Source of the DNA: JBGPBY01 sp041481485
Lineage (GTDB): Bacteria > Acidobacteriota > Terriglobia > 20CM-2-55-15
Length of the DNA stretch: 5,772 nucleotides
NCBI GenBank assembly: GCA_041481485.1
Contig: JBGPBY010000476.1
Location: 1-5,772, forward strand
Direction: 5' to 3'
The stretch's first letter is position 1. The number at the start of each line of letters is the position of its first letter. The notes beneath the pieces were generated by a model. The model saw nothing but the letters and a program-made list of their open reading frames with translations, did no database searches and had not been told where the DNA came from. Of this stretch, positions 1 to 5,105 are shown piece after piece. The position numbers were made by a program, and so were the translations under genes.

Positions 1-41
1 AGAACCGCTCGGACTCGTGCGGCCGCCCTCTGTTCGGATAA

Positions 42-69
42 GAATTGAACATTGGGAATTGAACATTGG
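42..69. repeat. Perfect 14-bp tandem duplication
   Basis: The unit GAATTGAACATTGG occurs twice head to tail, at 42-55 and 56-69, with no mismatch. It is AT-rich compared with its surroundings. It lies about 70 bp from the REP-like unit, in the intergenic space downstream of the minus-strand DUF6152 gene. Two copies fit slippage or a small iterated element. No protein, promoter or known binding site can be tied to it from the sequence. Confidence 0.85.
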
Positions 70-140
70 TCAGATCCCGGTCTGGCATTCTGCCAAGTTA
101 TTTTTGCGCAAGCCCTTAGACTGCGCACAGCGGAGAGATA

Positions 141-173
141 GCGCGGTCATAGACCGCGCCTACAGTGGGGAAT
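141..173 (-). repeat. REP-like palindrome, single unit
   Basis: On the plus strand an 8-bp stem GCGCGGTC / GACCGCGC (141-148 and 152-159) encloses the loop ATA and is followed by CTACAGTGGGGAAT. Read on the minus strand this is a GTAG tetranucleotide directly before a short GC-rich hairpin, the layout that defines REP sequences. Positions 143-173 match 5181-5211 with one mismatch in 31. It begins about 12 bp after the stop codon of the minus-strand DUF6152 gene, where REPs commonly sit and may protect mRNA 3' ends. No T-run follows, so it is not a standard intrinsic terminator. Confidence 0.8.
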
Positions 174-184
174 TTCCGTCTCGA

Positions 185-598
185 CTACTGGCCGTTGTTT
201 CCCTGCTCACCGCTCGATGCGGCATTCAGAGATTTGCCGTCCGGCAAAGTAACATTGCTGGCATTGATCTTGTAGCTGCCGTCCTTAGCGCGAGAGCCGG
301 GGACCTTCACAACCATACCTACAGACAGCGTGCTTCGAGTCCAGCCGCGGCTGGTCAGACCGTTCGGGCTTCCCATTTCGCATGCCCAGTTCTGCACTTT
401 GCCAGTTTTCTCATCCTTCACATCAATGTAAAAGTAAGTGTGGGGATTCATCCACTCGACTTTCGTGACGATGCCGGTCAGCGTTACGGCCTTCGACCGG
501 TCAAATTCGGCTTCGAATGAGTGATGCGCAAACACCGGTACGGCAGCAGCTATCATTCCAGCCATCACCATGCTTGCAGTAATTGACTTAACTCTCAT
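185..598 (-). CDS. Exported DUF6152-family protein
   Basis: This 137-residue protein is predicted to be secreted. A short basic N-terminus (MRVK) is followed by a hydrophobic core (about residues 8-22) and an Ala-containing cleavage region, PVFA before HHSFEAEFD. Cleavage after A24 would leave two histidines at or near the mature N-terminus. The body carries TGIVTKVEWMNPHTYFYIDV (41-60), WACEMGSPNGL (71-81), GW (85-86) and a C-terminal NVTLPDGKSL (115-124). I recognise these as hallmarks of the DUF6152 family: small periplasmic or secreted proteins, probably a beta-barrel fold, of unknown function. Length is normal for the family. The ATG at 598 has a strong ribosome binding site. The gene is divergent from a two-component system whose putative operator lies upstream. 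Family assignment is by recognition; any role, such as metal or ligand binding through the conserved histidines, is unproven. Confidence 0.88.
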   Translation of the reverse strand: MRVKSITASMVMAGMIAAAVPVFAHHSFEAEFDRSKAVTLTGIVTKVEWMNPHTYFYIDVKDEKTGKVQNWACEMGSPNGLTSRGWTRSTLSVGMVVKVPGSRAKDGSYKINASNVTLPDGKSLNAASSGEQGNNGQ

Positions 599-604
599 GA
601 ACGG

Positions 605-612
605 CCCTCCTC
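605..612 (-). promoter_or_regulatory. Ribosome binding site of DUF6152 gene
   Basis: The minus strand reads GAGGAGGG followed by a 6-nt spacer to the ATG at 598. It is a near-ideal Shine-Dalgarno sequence and fixes the start. It also shows that this genome uses strong SD signals, which makes their absence before the regulator, xseA and the small membrane protein informative. Confidence 0.85.
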
Positions 613-653
613 GATAAAATCGGCGGATCCTACTCTGCGTTATGACTGGAAGT

Positions 654-659
654 ATCGTA
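654..659 (-). promoter_or_regulatory. Candidate -10 box of DUF6152 gene
   Basis: The minus strand reads TACGAT, four of six matches to TATAAT, predicting an RNA start near 647 and a leader of about 50 nt. At 17-bp spacing the -35 position (682-677) reads AGGGCA and does not resemble TTGACA. The direct-repeat operator at 670-686 covers that position and ends 10 bp before this hexamer. This is the usual arrangement of promoters that need an OmpR/PhoB-class activator. The hexamer alone is weak evidence. Confidence 0.4.
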
Positions 660-669
660 AGAGAAGTTC

Positions 670-686
670 CTTAAACTGCCCTTAAA
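670..686 (-). promoter_or_regulatory. PmrA/QseB-type direct-repeat operator
   Basis: A perfect direct repeat with an 11-bp period: CTTAAA (670-675), five bases, CTTAAA (681-686). On the minus strand it reads TTTAAG-GGCAG-TTTAAG, an exact fit to the YTTAAK-N5-YTTAAK box bound by PmrA/QseB-like OmpR-family regulators, whose paired winged helices contact half-sites one helical turn apart. It lies between the DUF6152 gene and the OmpR-family regulator, so both are candidate targets. The arrangement with the -10 at 654-659 favours the DUF6152 direction. That the adjacent regulator binds here is inference. Confidence 0.55.
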
Positions 687-742
687 GATAAAAGATATTC
701 TTGTTCTCCGCTCCCGGTCTGCAATTCCACGTGTTCCTGACG

Positions 743-748
743 TATGAT
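743..748 (+). promoter_or_regulatory. Candidate -10 box close to regulator start
   Basis: TATGAT matches five of six TATAAT positions and ends 9 bp before the ATG at 758. RNA would start around 755-756, leaving a 2-3 nt leader. No clear -35 is seen at 16-18 bp spacing, so the promoter may be weak or assisted. No Shine-Dalgarno sequence precedes the ATG, which fits leaderless translation. Confidence 0.35.
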
Positions 749-757
749 CCCACCAGC

Positions 758-1432
758 ATGAGAATCCTGCTTGTCGAAGATGACCGCAAGCTAGCGGATT
801 ACGTCCGCCGCAGCCTTGAAGAAGAACACAACACTGTTACGGTCTGCTTCGATGGAGCGGCCGGCCTGAGCGAAGCGCGGAGAACAACTCACGACGCGAT
901 CCTGCTGGACGTCATGATGCCCATCATGGATGGCTTCGAGGTCACACGGCGCATTCGGACTGATAAGATTCGCACACCCATCATTCTTCTAACGGCACGC
1001 GATGCTCCGGAAGACATCGTTCGCGGTCTCACGGCCGGCGCGGACGACTATGTAACCAAGCCGTTCTCGTTCGATGTGCTGGTCGCCCGAATTCGAGCCC
1101 GTACGCGGACTTCTTCGGAACTTCCCGGGACAACCCTTCGTTTTGCCGATCTGTCGATGGACCTCGAGACCCGGGAAGTTCGCAGGGGAAAAACGCTGTT
1201 GAAACTTACTCGAACCGAGTTCGCAATTCTCGAGTGCCTTTTGCGTTCCGCAGGACGTATCGTCACACGCGACCGATTAATGGATGCCGTCTGGGGCGAT
1301 CGCGAAGTCGGCGGCAACAATGTCGACGTTTTCATTTCCTTTCTCCGCGCCAAGGTCGATGCTCCCAAACTTCCTAAACTCATTCACACCGAACGCGGCG
1401 TCGGATATATGCTGACGGAAAACGAATGTTAG
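758..1432 (+). CDS. OmpR-family response regulator
   Basis: A 224-residue DNA-binding response regulator. The N-terminal receiver domain (about 1-115) has the acidic pair E7/D8-D9 in LVEDD, the phospho-acceptor D51 in LLDVMMP, switch T79 in LLTA, Y98, and K101 in the KPF motif, so it should be phosphorylation-competent. The C-terminal winged helix (about 128-222) has the family features LTRTEFAILECLL, the recognition-helix region NNVDVFISFLRAKV, and the wing ending RGVGYML. The ATG at 758 is chosen because receiver homology begins there. In-frame TTG (701) and GTG (731) starts would add residues not seen in the family. Its last codons overlap the kinase gene, indicating co-transcription and coupled translation with its cognate sensor. 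The domain type resembles PmrA/QseB/CusR-like regulators. The inducing signal and the regulon are unknown. Confidence 0.95.
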   Translation: MRILLVEDDRKLADYVRRSLEEEHNTVTVCFDGAAGLSEARRTTHDAILLDVMMPIMDGFEVTRRIRTDKIRTPIILLTARDAPEDIVRGLTAGADDYVTKPFSFDVLVARIRARTRTSSELPGTTLRFADLSMDLETREVRRGKTLLKLTRTEFAILECLLRSAGRIVTRDRLMDAVWGDREVGGNNVDVFISFLRAKVDAPKLPKLIHTERGVGYMLTENEC

Positions 1433-2880
1433 AGTATCGATCCACGAGATTCCGCCTGACGGCCTGGAGCTTCGTGATGCTTTCCGCAACGCTGGCGGTG
1501 ATGGGCATCGGCGGTTGGTTTGCCATGCGCGCGAGCCTTTACCGCGCGATTGATGATGATCTGGAAAACCGGCTTCAGGACGTACAGAAGTTCCTGCAAT
1601 CCCAATCCGATCTTTCGCGCGAAGGCGTGCGAAAGGAACTCGGCATCCGTTCGAGCCTCGGCATGGGCACCACGTTTTACATGGTTTTCGACGATCTGGG
1701 GAACGAGCTCTTCCGCTCACCGCAGGTGGGAGAATACAACCTGAATGTGCCGCCGGAAAATCCCAGCGACAAGATTCAGTTTCTGAAGGAAGGCTCCTAT
1801 ATCTCCTCCCAGAACTCTCTGATTCACTCCCTGCGCACGGCAAGCAAGCGCATCGATATCCGGGGTACAGGCATCGTCATTGAAGTGGTGGAACCGCTGA
1901 ATGGAGTAGATCTGGCGCTCTACTATTTCGAGCGGTTTCTGCAGATCGGCGTGCCCATACTTCTGGGCCTCGGAACTCTGGGCGCATTCTGGATTACGCG
2001 CCGCGCCCTGGCTCCAGTGGATCGCATCACCACGGACGCTCGTCTGATCTCTGCCAGCAATCTTTCCGGCAGACTGGCAGTGCCACGCGCCGCGGATGAA
2101 TTGCGCCGTCTTTCCGAAACCCTGAATCAGATGCTTGACCGCATCGAAGCTTCGTTCAAAAGCATTCGCCAGTTCACGGCAGATGCGTCGCATGAACTGC
2201 GCGCGCCGATGACCCTGATTCAGGCAGCCGCGGATTTTTCCCTGCGCCGCGACCGCCCCAAAGAAGAACTGCGCGAGGCCATGGAACGCATCCTGAAGGA
2301 ATCGAAACGGACGACCGCCCTGGTCGACGACCTGCTTTTGATCGCGCGGTCCGACTCCGACCCCCAGGCGTTCGAACACAATCCTCTCGACCTGGCCGCA
2401 CTGCTTCAAGACGCCTCCGCTCAGGCGAGAACGCTTGCCGAACCCAAGCACATCACCGTCATTTCACAGATCGTCTCTCATCCAGTTGTCATTGCCGGCG
2501 ATGAACTCGCAGTCCGCCGATTGTTCATGGCTCTGATCGACAACGCCGTCAAATACACACCTGCAAACGGGACTGTCTCCATTGAGCTTCGCGTCGAAGA
2601 CGTGCAGGCGGTCGTGACGGTTCGCGACACGGGCATCGGCATTGGCAAGGAAGATCTGCCACGAGTCTTTGACCGCTTCTGGCGCGCCGATAAAGTGCGA
2701 TCACGGGACGAAGGCGGTACGGGACTCGGCCTCGCCATTGCAAAGGGAATTACCGAACGGCATGCCGGAACGATCCGCGTGGATAGTGAACCGGGCCAGG
2801 GCTCAACGTTTACGGTTCGTCTGCCCGTGGCCCAGCTTCCTGTGGAACCCCAATTGATTACGTCGAATACTTCGAGGTAA
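1426..2880 (+). CDS. Membrane sensor histidine kinase
   Basis: A 484-residue kinase, partner of the regulator upstream; its ATG lies 7 nt inside that gene. Order: cytoplasmic RFRL tail, TM1 (about 12-33), periplasmic sensor (34-170) with no recognised fold, TM2 (about 172-190), HAMP (about 191-245, RALAPVDRI), HisKA with the phospho-acceptor H256 in DASHELRAP, and HATPase_c with N-box IDNAVKYT (371-378), G1 DTGIGI (401-406), F-box FDRFWR (415-420) and G2 GGTGLGL (430-436). The architecture and the HAMP-HisKA junction resemble CusS/QseC-like kinases, but metal sensing cannot be concluded. Oddity: position H+4 is Ala260, where HisKA kinases usually carry the Thr/Asn needed for efficient dephosphorylation of the partner. 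A 17-residue tail after the last beta-strand overlaps the 3' end of xseA. Confidence 0.95.
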   Translation: MLEYRSTRFRLTAWSFVMLSATLAVMGIGGWFAMRASLYRAIDDDLENRLQDVQKFLQSQSDLSREGVRKELGIRSSLGMGTTFYMVFDDLGNELFRSPQVGEYNLNVPPENPSDKIQFLKEGSYISSQNSLIHSLRTASKRIDIRGTGIVIEVVEPLNGVDLALYYFERFLQIGVPILLGLGTLGAFWITRRALAPVDRITTDARLISASNLSGRLAVPRAADELRRLSETLNQMLDRIEASFKSIRQFTADASHELRAPMTLIQAAADFSLRRDRPKEELREAMERILKESKRTTALVDDLLLIARSDSDPQAFEHNPLDLAALLQDASAQARTLAEPKHITVISQIVSHPVVIAGDELAVRRLFMALIDNAVKYTPANGTVSIELRVEDVQAVVTVRDTGIGIGKEDLPRVFDRFWRADKVRSRDEGGTGLGLAIAKGITERHAGTIRVDSEPGQGSTFTVRLPVAQLPVEPQLITSNTSR

Positions 2881-4216
2881 CGTCGGCTATCAAGGTCCCC
2901 TGATGCAATCGCACTTTGATGGATGACTTTAATTCAACATCAGCGGCATCTCGAATCACTCGCCCGTCCGGCGTCTGGCATACGGCATAACCTCGGTCGA
3001 GCACCGAAAGCGGGCTGAGCGCATCCAGCTTCGCGGCGGCGGCGGCAAACTTCTGCCGCAGCTTGCGCAGATGTTGCTGCATGCAGCTGCTCAGTTTGTG
3101 TTCGCATATATCCACGCCATGAGCGCGGCTGCGAATGAATGCACCCGATTGAGCGATACGATCCAGCCGCGCCCGCAGATCGGCAAGCCGCCGCGACCGG
3201 GACTGCAGCAAAGCGCCCGACTCTCCCAGCCGCAGCAGGCGAAAGCCGAGGTCATCCACGCGCTGCGACAGCCGGCGCACCTGGGCTTCGGCAACCACAA
3301 ATCCGCGGCTGCCGACTTTCGTTGCCAGAAAGTGGCGGAGCGTGCTGAGCCGCAGCCTCATTCCACCGATAAGATGGCTGTCCAGCTGCCTTATGCGCTG
3401 CGATAATGCTTCTTTGGATTGAATCACCAGTTCCGCCGCCGCGCTCGGCGTCGGCGCACGCAGGTCTGAAACAAAATCCGTAATGGTGAAATCCACTTCG
3501 TGGCCGACGGCCGAGATGACGGGAATCGCTGAACGGACAATGGCCCGGGCTACACGCTCTTCGTTGAAGGGCCAGAGATCCTCCATCGAACCGCCGCCGC
3601 GAGTGACCAGGATCACATCGATGTCCGGGCGCTTATTGAAGTAGTCAATGCCTTCCACGACCTGGAACGACGCATTTGGTCCCTGCACTTCCGATGGGTA
3701 TATGAGCACGCTCAACCCGTCATGACGCCGTTTCAAAACTGTCAGGACATCGCGAATGGCCGCCCCTGTTGGAGACGTGACGATCCCGATCTTGCGAGGA
3801 AACGCAGGAAGTAACCGCTTTCGGTCGACCCGGAACAGACCTTCTTTTTCGAGTTTTTCCTTAAGTTGTTCGAACGCCAGCTGCAACGCTCCGAGACCAG
3901 CCGGTTCGAGAACTTCCACGATGATCTGGTATTCACCTCTTCCCTCATAGGCCGTAATCCGTCCGCGCGCGCGGAACAGCTTTCCGTTCTCCGGCTTGAA
4001 ACGCAGAAATCGCGCGGCATTCTTGAAGCAGACGGCGGAAAGCTGGGCACGATCGTCTTTCAGCGTAAAATAGAGGTGTCCTGCCGCCGAACTCTTGAAA
4101 TTCGAAATCTCACCTTCAATCCAGACATCGGTGAACCGCCGGTCGAGCATTTCGCGGATTTCGGCGCTGAGTTCGGAAACGGTATAGATTTTGCGTTGAA
4201 AATCGAGTGGCCGCAC
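2858..4216 (-). CDS. xseA: Exodeoxyribonuclease VII large subunit
   Basis: The nuclease subunit of exonuclease VII, a cytoplasmic enzyme that degrades single-stranded DNA into oligonucleotides from either end and works with the small subunit XseB. With the GTG at 4216 it is 452 residues, normal for the family. An OB-fold (about 10-108) includes GEISNF and GHLYFTLKD (46-54). The catalytic domain has TSPTGAAIRD (147-156), RGGGSMEDLWPFN (206-218), VGHEVDFT (237-244) and RAPTPSAAAE (253-262). A long helical, XseB-binding region (about 265-400) leads to the conserved LDRGYAV (406-412). An in-frame GTG at 4234 would add six residues. I prefer 4216 because TATACT sits 6 nt before it and homology begins shortly after. 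No xseB follows. Its stop lies inside the kinase gene, an overlap of 23 bp between convergent genes. Confidence 0.96.
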   Translation of the reverse strand: MRPLDFQRKIYTVSELSAEIREMLDRRFTDVWIEGEISNFKSSAAGHLYFTLKDDRAQLSAVCFKNAARFLRFKPENGKLFRARGRITAYEGRGEYQIIVEVLEPAGLGALQLAFEQLKEKLEKEGLFRVDRKRLLPAFPRKIGIVTSPTGAAIRDVLTVLKRRHDGLSVLIYPSEVQGPNASFQVVEGIDYFNKRPDIDVILVTRGGGSMEDLWPFNEERVARAIVRSAIPVISAVGHEVDFTITDFVSDLRAPTPSAAAELVIQSKEALSQRIRQLDSHLIGGMRLRLSTLRHFLATKVGSRGFVVAEAQVRRLSQRVDDLGFRLLRLGESGALLQSRSRRLADLRARLDRIAQSGAFIRSRAHGVDICEHKLSSCMQQHLRKLRQKFAAAAAKLDALSPLSVLDRGYAVCQTPDGRVIRDAADVELKSSIKVRLHQGTLIADVTSKYST

Positions 4217-4222
4217 GACGAG

Positions 4223-4228
4223 AGTATA
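4223..4228 (-). promoter_or_regulatory. Candidate -10 box of xseA
   Basis: The minus strand reads TATACT, five of six matches to TATAAT, with exactly six bases before the GTG at 4216. Transcription from it would start at or next to the start codon. There is no clear -35 at standard spacing. No Shine-Dalgarno sequence precedes either possible GTG, which supports a leaderless message. If the longer GTG at 4234 is the real start, this hexamer is coding and the promoter call fails. Confidence 0.4.
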
Positions 4229-4230
4229 GA

Positions 4231-4240
4231 ACACCGGTGT
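4231..4240. promoter_or_regulatory. Palindrome between divergent promoters
   Basis: ACACCGGTGT is a perfect 10-bp palindrome between the -10 of xseA (4223-4228) and the -35 of the divergent membrane-protein gene (4242-4247). A protein bound here could touch both promoters. Palindromes of this length also arise by chance and no family-specific operator is recognised, so the role is speculative. Confidence 0.3.
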
Positions 4241-4241
4241 G

Positions 4242-4270
4242 TTGTCGATACCTGCAAGCTGGGGGATAAT
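4242..4270 (+). promoter_or_regulatory. Sigma-70-type promoter, near-leaderless
   Basis: The -35 TTGTCG (4242-4247, four of six matches) and -10 GATAAT (4265-4270, five of six) are separated by exactly 17 bp. The predicted RNA start is 4277-4278, three or four bases before the ATG at 4281. No ribosome binding site would fit in such a leader. This is the best-formed promoter in the window. Confidence 0.55.
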
Positions 4271-4280
4271 TCATTCAGTC

Positions 4281-4592
4281 ATGGCGGAACCCACGGCGGA
4301 AGACAAAGAACTGTATCGCTTGCGAACCACCGGATTCTGGGTTTCGATTGCGATCGGATTTGTAGTGCTGCGATTGGCGATTGCCGCCGGCCTCCCCGAG
4401 TGGGCCGGGTTCATCGCCGGCCTGATGGTCATGATGATCGCAGGCCGAGTCCTACCCTGGTATCGCGAAGTCCAGCGCCGCGAAGAAGGACGAAGGCCGC
4501 CCCTCATTTCAATGCTGCTGACTCAGGGAATCGCGTTTGGTGTGATTCTGTATCTGTTTCACACCGTGTGGCCGTGGATTTCGAACCGGTAA
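4281..4592 (+). CDS. Small three-helix membrane protein, unknown function
   Basis: A 103-residue hydrophobic protein that I do not recognise. After an acidic N-terminus (MAEPTAEDKELYRLR) come three probable transmembrane helices at about 18-37, 40-58 and 76-96. The charged loop YREVQRREEGRRPP between the second and third is likely cytoplasmic by the positive-inside rule. It ends HTVWPWISNR. The ATG at 4281 is chosen because it begins a compact protein just downstream of a good promoter; the in-frame upstream codons from 4239 overlap that promoter. It is divergent from xseA across a very short gap and convergent with the STAS gene, 23 bp apart. No domain, metal-binding motif or signal peptide is apparent. 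It is probably real given its membrane topology and promoter, but its function is unassigned. Confidence 0.75.
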   Translation: MAEPTAEDKELYRLRTTGFWVSIAIGFVVLRLAIAAGLPEWAGFIAGLMVMMIAGRVLPWYREVQRREEGRRPPLISMLLTQGIAFGVILYLFHTVWPWISNR

Positions 4593-4615
4593 CCGCTCTC
4601 AGGACCCGGATCCAA

Positions 4616-4975
4616 TCAGGCGTTCTTACTGAATGACGCCAGCGCAGATGGTTCGTCTTCGAAGGTGTCGAACACGCGAAGCAGCGACATGATGCGCAGG
4701 ACGTTTTTTACCCGCTCGGTTGGCCGAATGAGGCGGATTTCGCCGCCCGCATTTGTAACCAGGCCATAGCAGGCAGCCAATTGAGAAAGTCCCGTGCTGT
4801 CGATGCTTTCCACGCCTCCCATTTCGAGGGCAAACCGTCGCGTGCCGTTTTCTACTGCATCACGGACTTTGGATTGGAGTTCCGTTAAGGGTTCGATGGC
4901 TCGCATGCGGCCCGACAATTCGAGCACCATGACGTCGTTGCTGGTTCGGGAGTTGATCGTAAAACTCATTGTCAT
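4616..4975 (-). CDS. STAS-domain anti-sigma factor antagonist-like protein
   Basis: A 119-residue single-domain STAS protein, cytoplasmic, related to SpoIIAA/RsbV. Those proteins bind an anti-sigma kinase when unphosphorylated and so free a sigma factor. The N-terminal beta-strands include DVMVLELSGRM (14-24). The key loop GGVESIDSTGLSQLA (53-67) carries D59-S60, aligning with the Asp-Ser pair whose Ser is phosphorylated in SpoIIAA. The later part, GGEIRLIRPTERVKNVLRIMSLLRVFDTFED, matches the conserved last strand and helices. Length is typical. Start ATG 4975 is used; an ATG two codons in (4969) is possible, and no strong Shine-Dalgarno sequence separates them. No anti-sigma kinase, phosphatase or sigma gene is nearby, so the partner is unknown. 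STAS proteins also take part in chemotaxis-like and stress cascades. Confidence 0.92.
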   Translation of the reverse strand: MTMSFTINSRTSNDVMVLELSGRMRAIEPLTELQSKVRDAVENGTRRFALEMGGVESIDSTGLSQLAACYGLVTNAGGEIRLIRPTERVKNVLRIMSLLRVFDTFEDEPSALASFSKNA

Positions 4976-5021
4976 ATTCTTTCAGAAATGGCGCGCCCGT
5001 CCCGGGGCACCAATTCTACTC

Positions 5022-5049
5022 TCTATATTAGAATGGCATCCGGGGTCAA
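5022..5049 (-). promoter_or_regulatory. Promoter of STAS gene
   Basis: On the minus strand TTGACC (5049-5044, five of six matches to -35) is followed after 16 bp by TATAGA (5027-5022, four of six matches to -10). RNA would start near 5015, giving a leader of about 40 nt before the ATG at 4975. An overlapping TAATAT is a second possible -10 but leaves too short a spacer. Confidence 0.5.
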
Positions 5050-5105
5050 AATGTTTCACTGGCATTCACCGGCGAGAATATGCGCTCAGTCTTTGGAGGT
5101 TTTTG

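Larger units (their letters stand above)
1..184. other. Gene-poor left edge with repeats
   Basis: No coding region is supportable here. One plus-strand frame is open through 1-41 and ends in TAA at 39-41. It could be the last dozen codons of a gene that starts before the window, but twelve residues are too few to identify. The rest holds a 14-bp tandem duplication (42-69), about 70 bp with no recognisable signal, and a REP-like palindrome (141-173). The long plus-strand open frame across this interval continues antisense through the DUF6152 gene and translates the palindrome, so it is not accepted as a gene. Confidence 0.6.

Noticed and set aside
17..520. Long plus-strand open frame at the left edge
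   Set aside because: It translates the REP palindrome and then runs antisense through the DUF6152 gene, which has a signal peptide, family motifs and a strong ribosome binding site.
701..757. TTG (701) or GTG (731) as start of the response regulator
   Set aside because: The receiver domain begins at the ATG at 758. The extra residues are not family-like, no ribosome binding site supports either start, and the stretch contains the candidate -10 box.
1717..2451. 244-codon minus-strand open frame
   Set aside because: It is antisense to the histidine kinase, whose motifs are complete across this interval.
2863..2875. Small hairpin TCGAA-TAC-TTCGA between kinase and xseA ends, as a terminator
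   Set aside because: The stem is only 5 bp, AT-containing and without a T-run on either side, and it lies inside both coding regions.
3866..4636. 256-codon plus-strand open frame
   Set aside because: It is antisense to xseA and then out of frame through the small membrane protein gene. Both those genes have better coding evidence.
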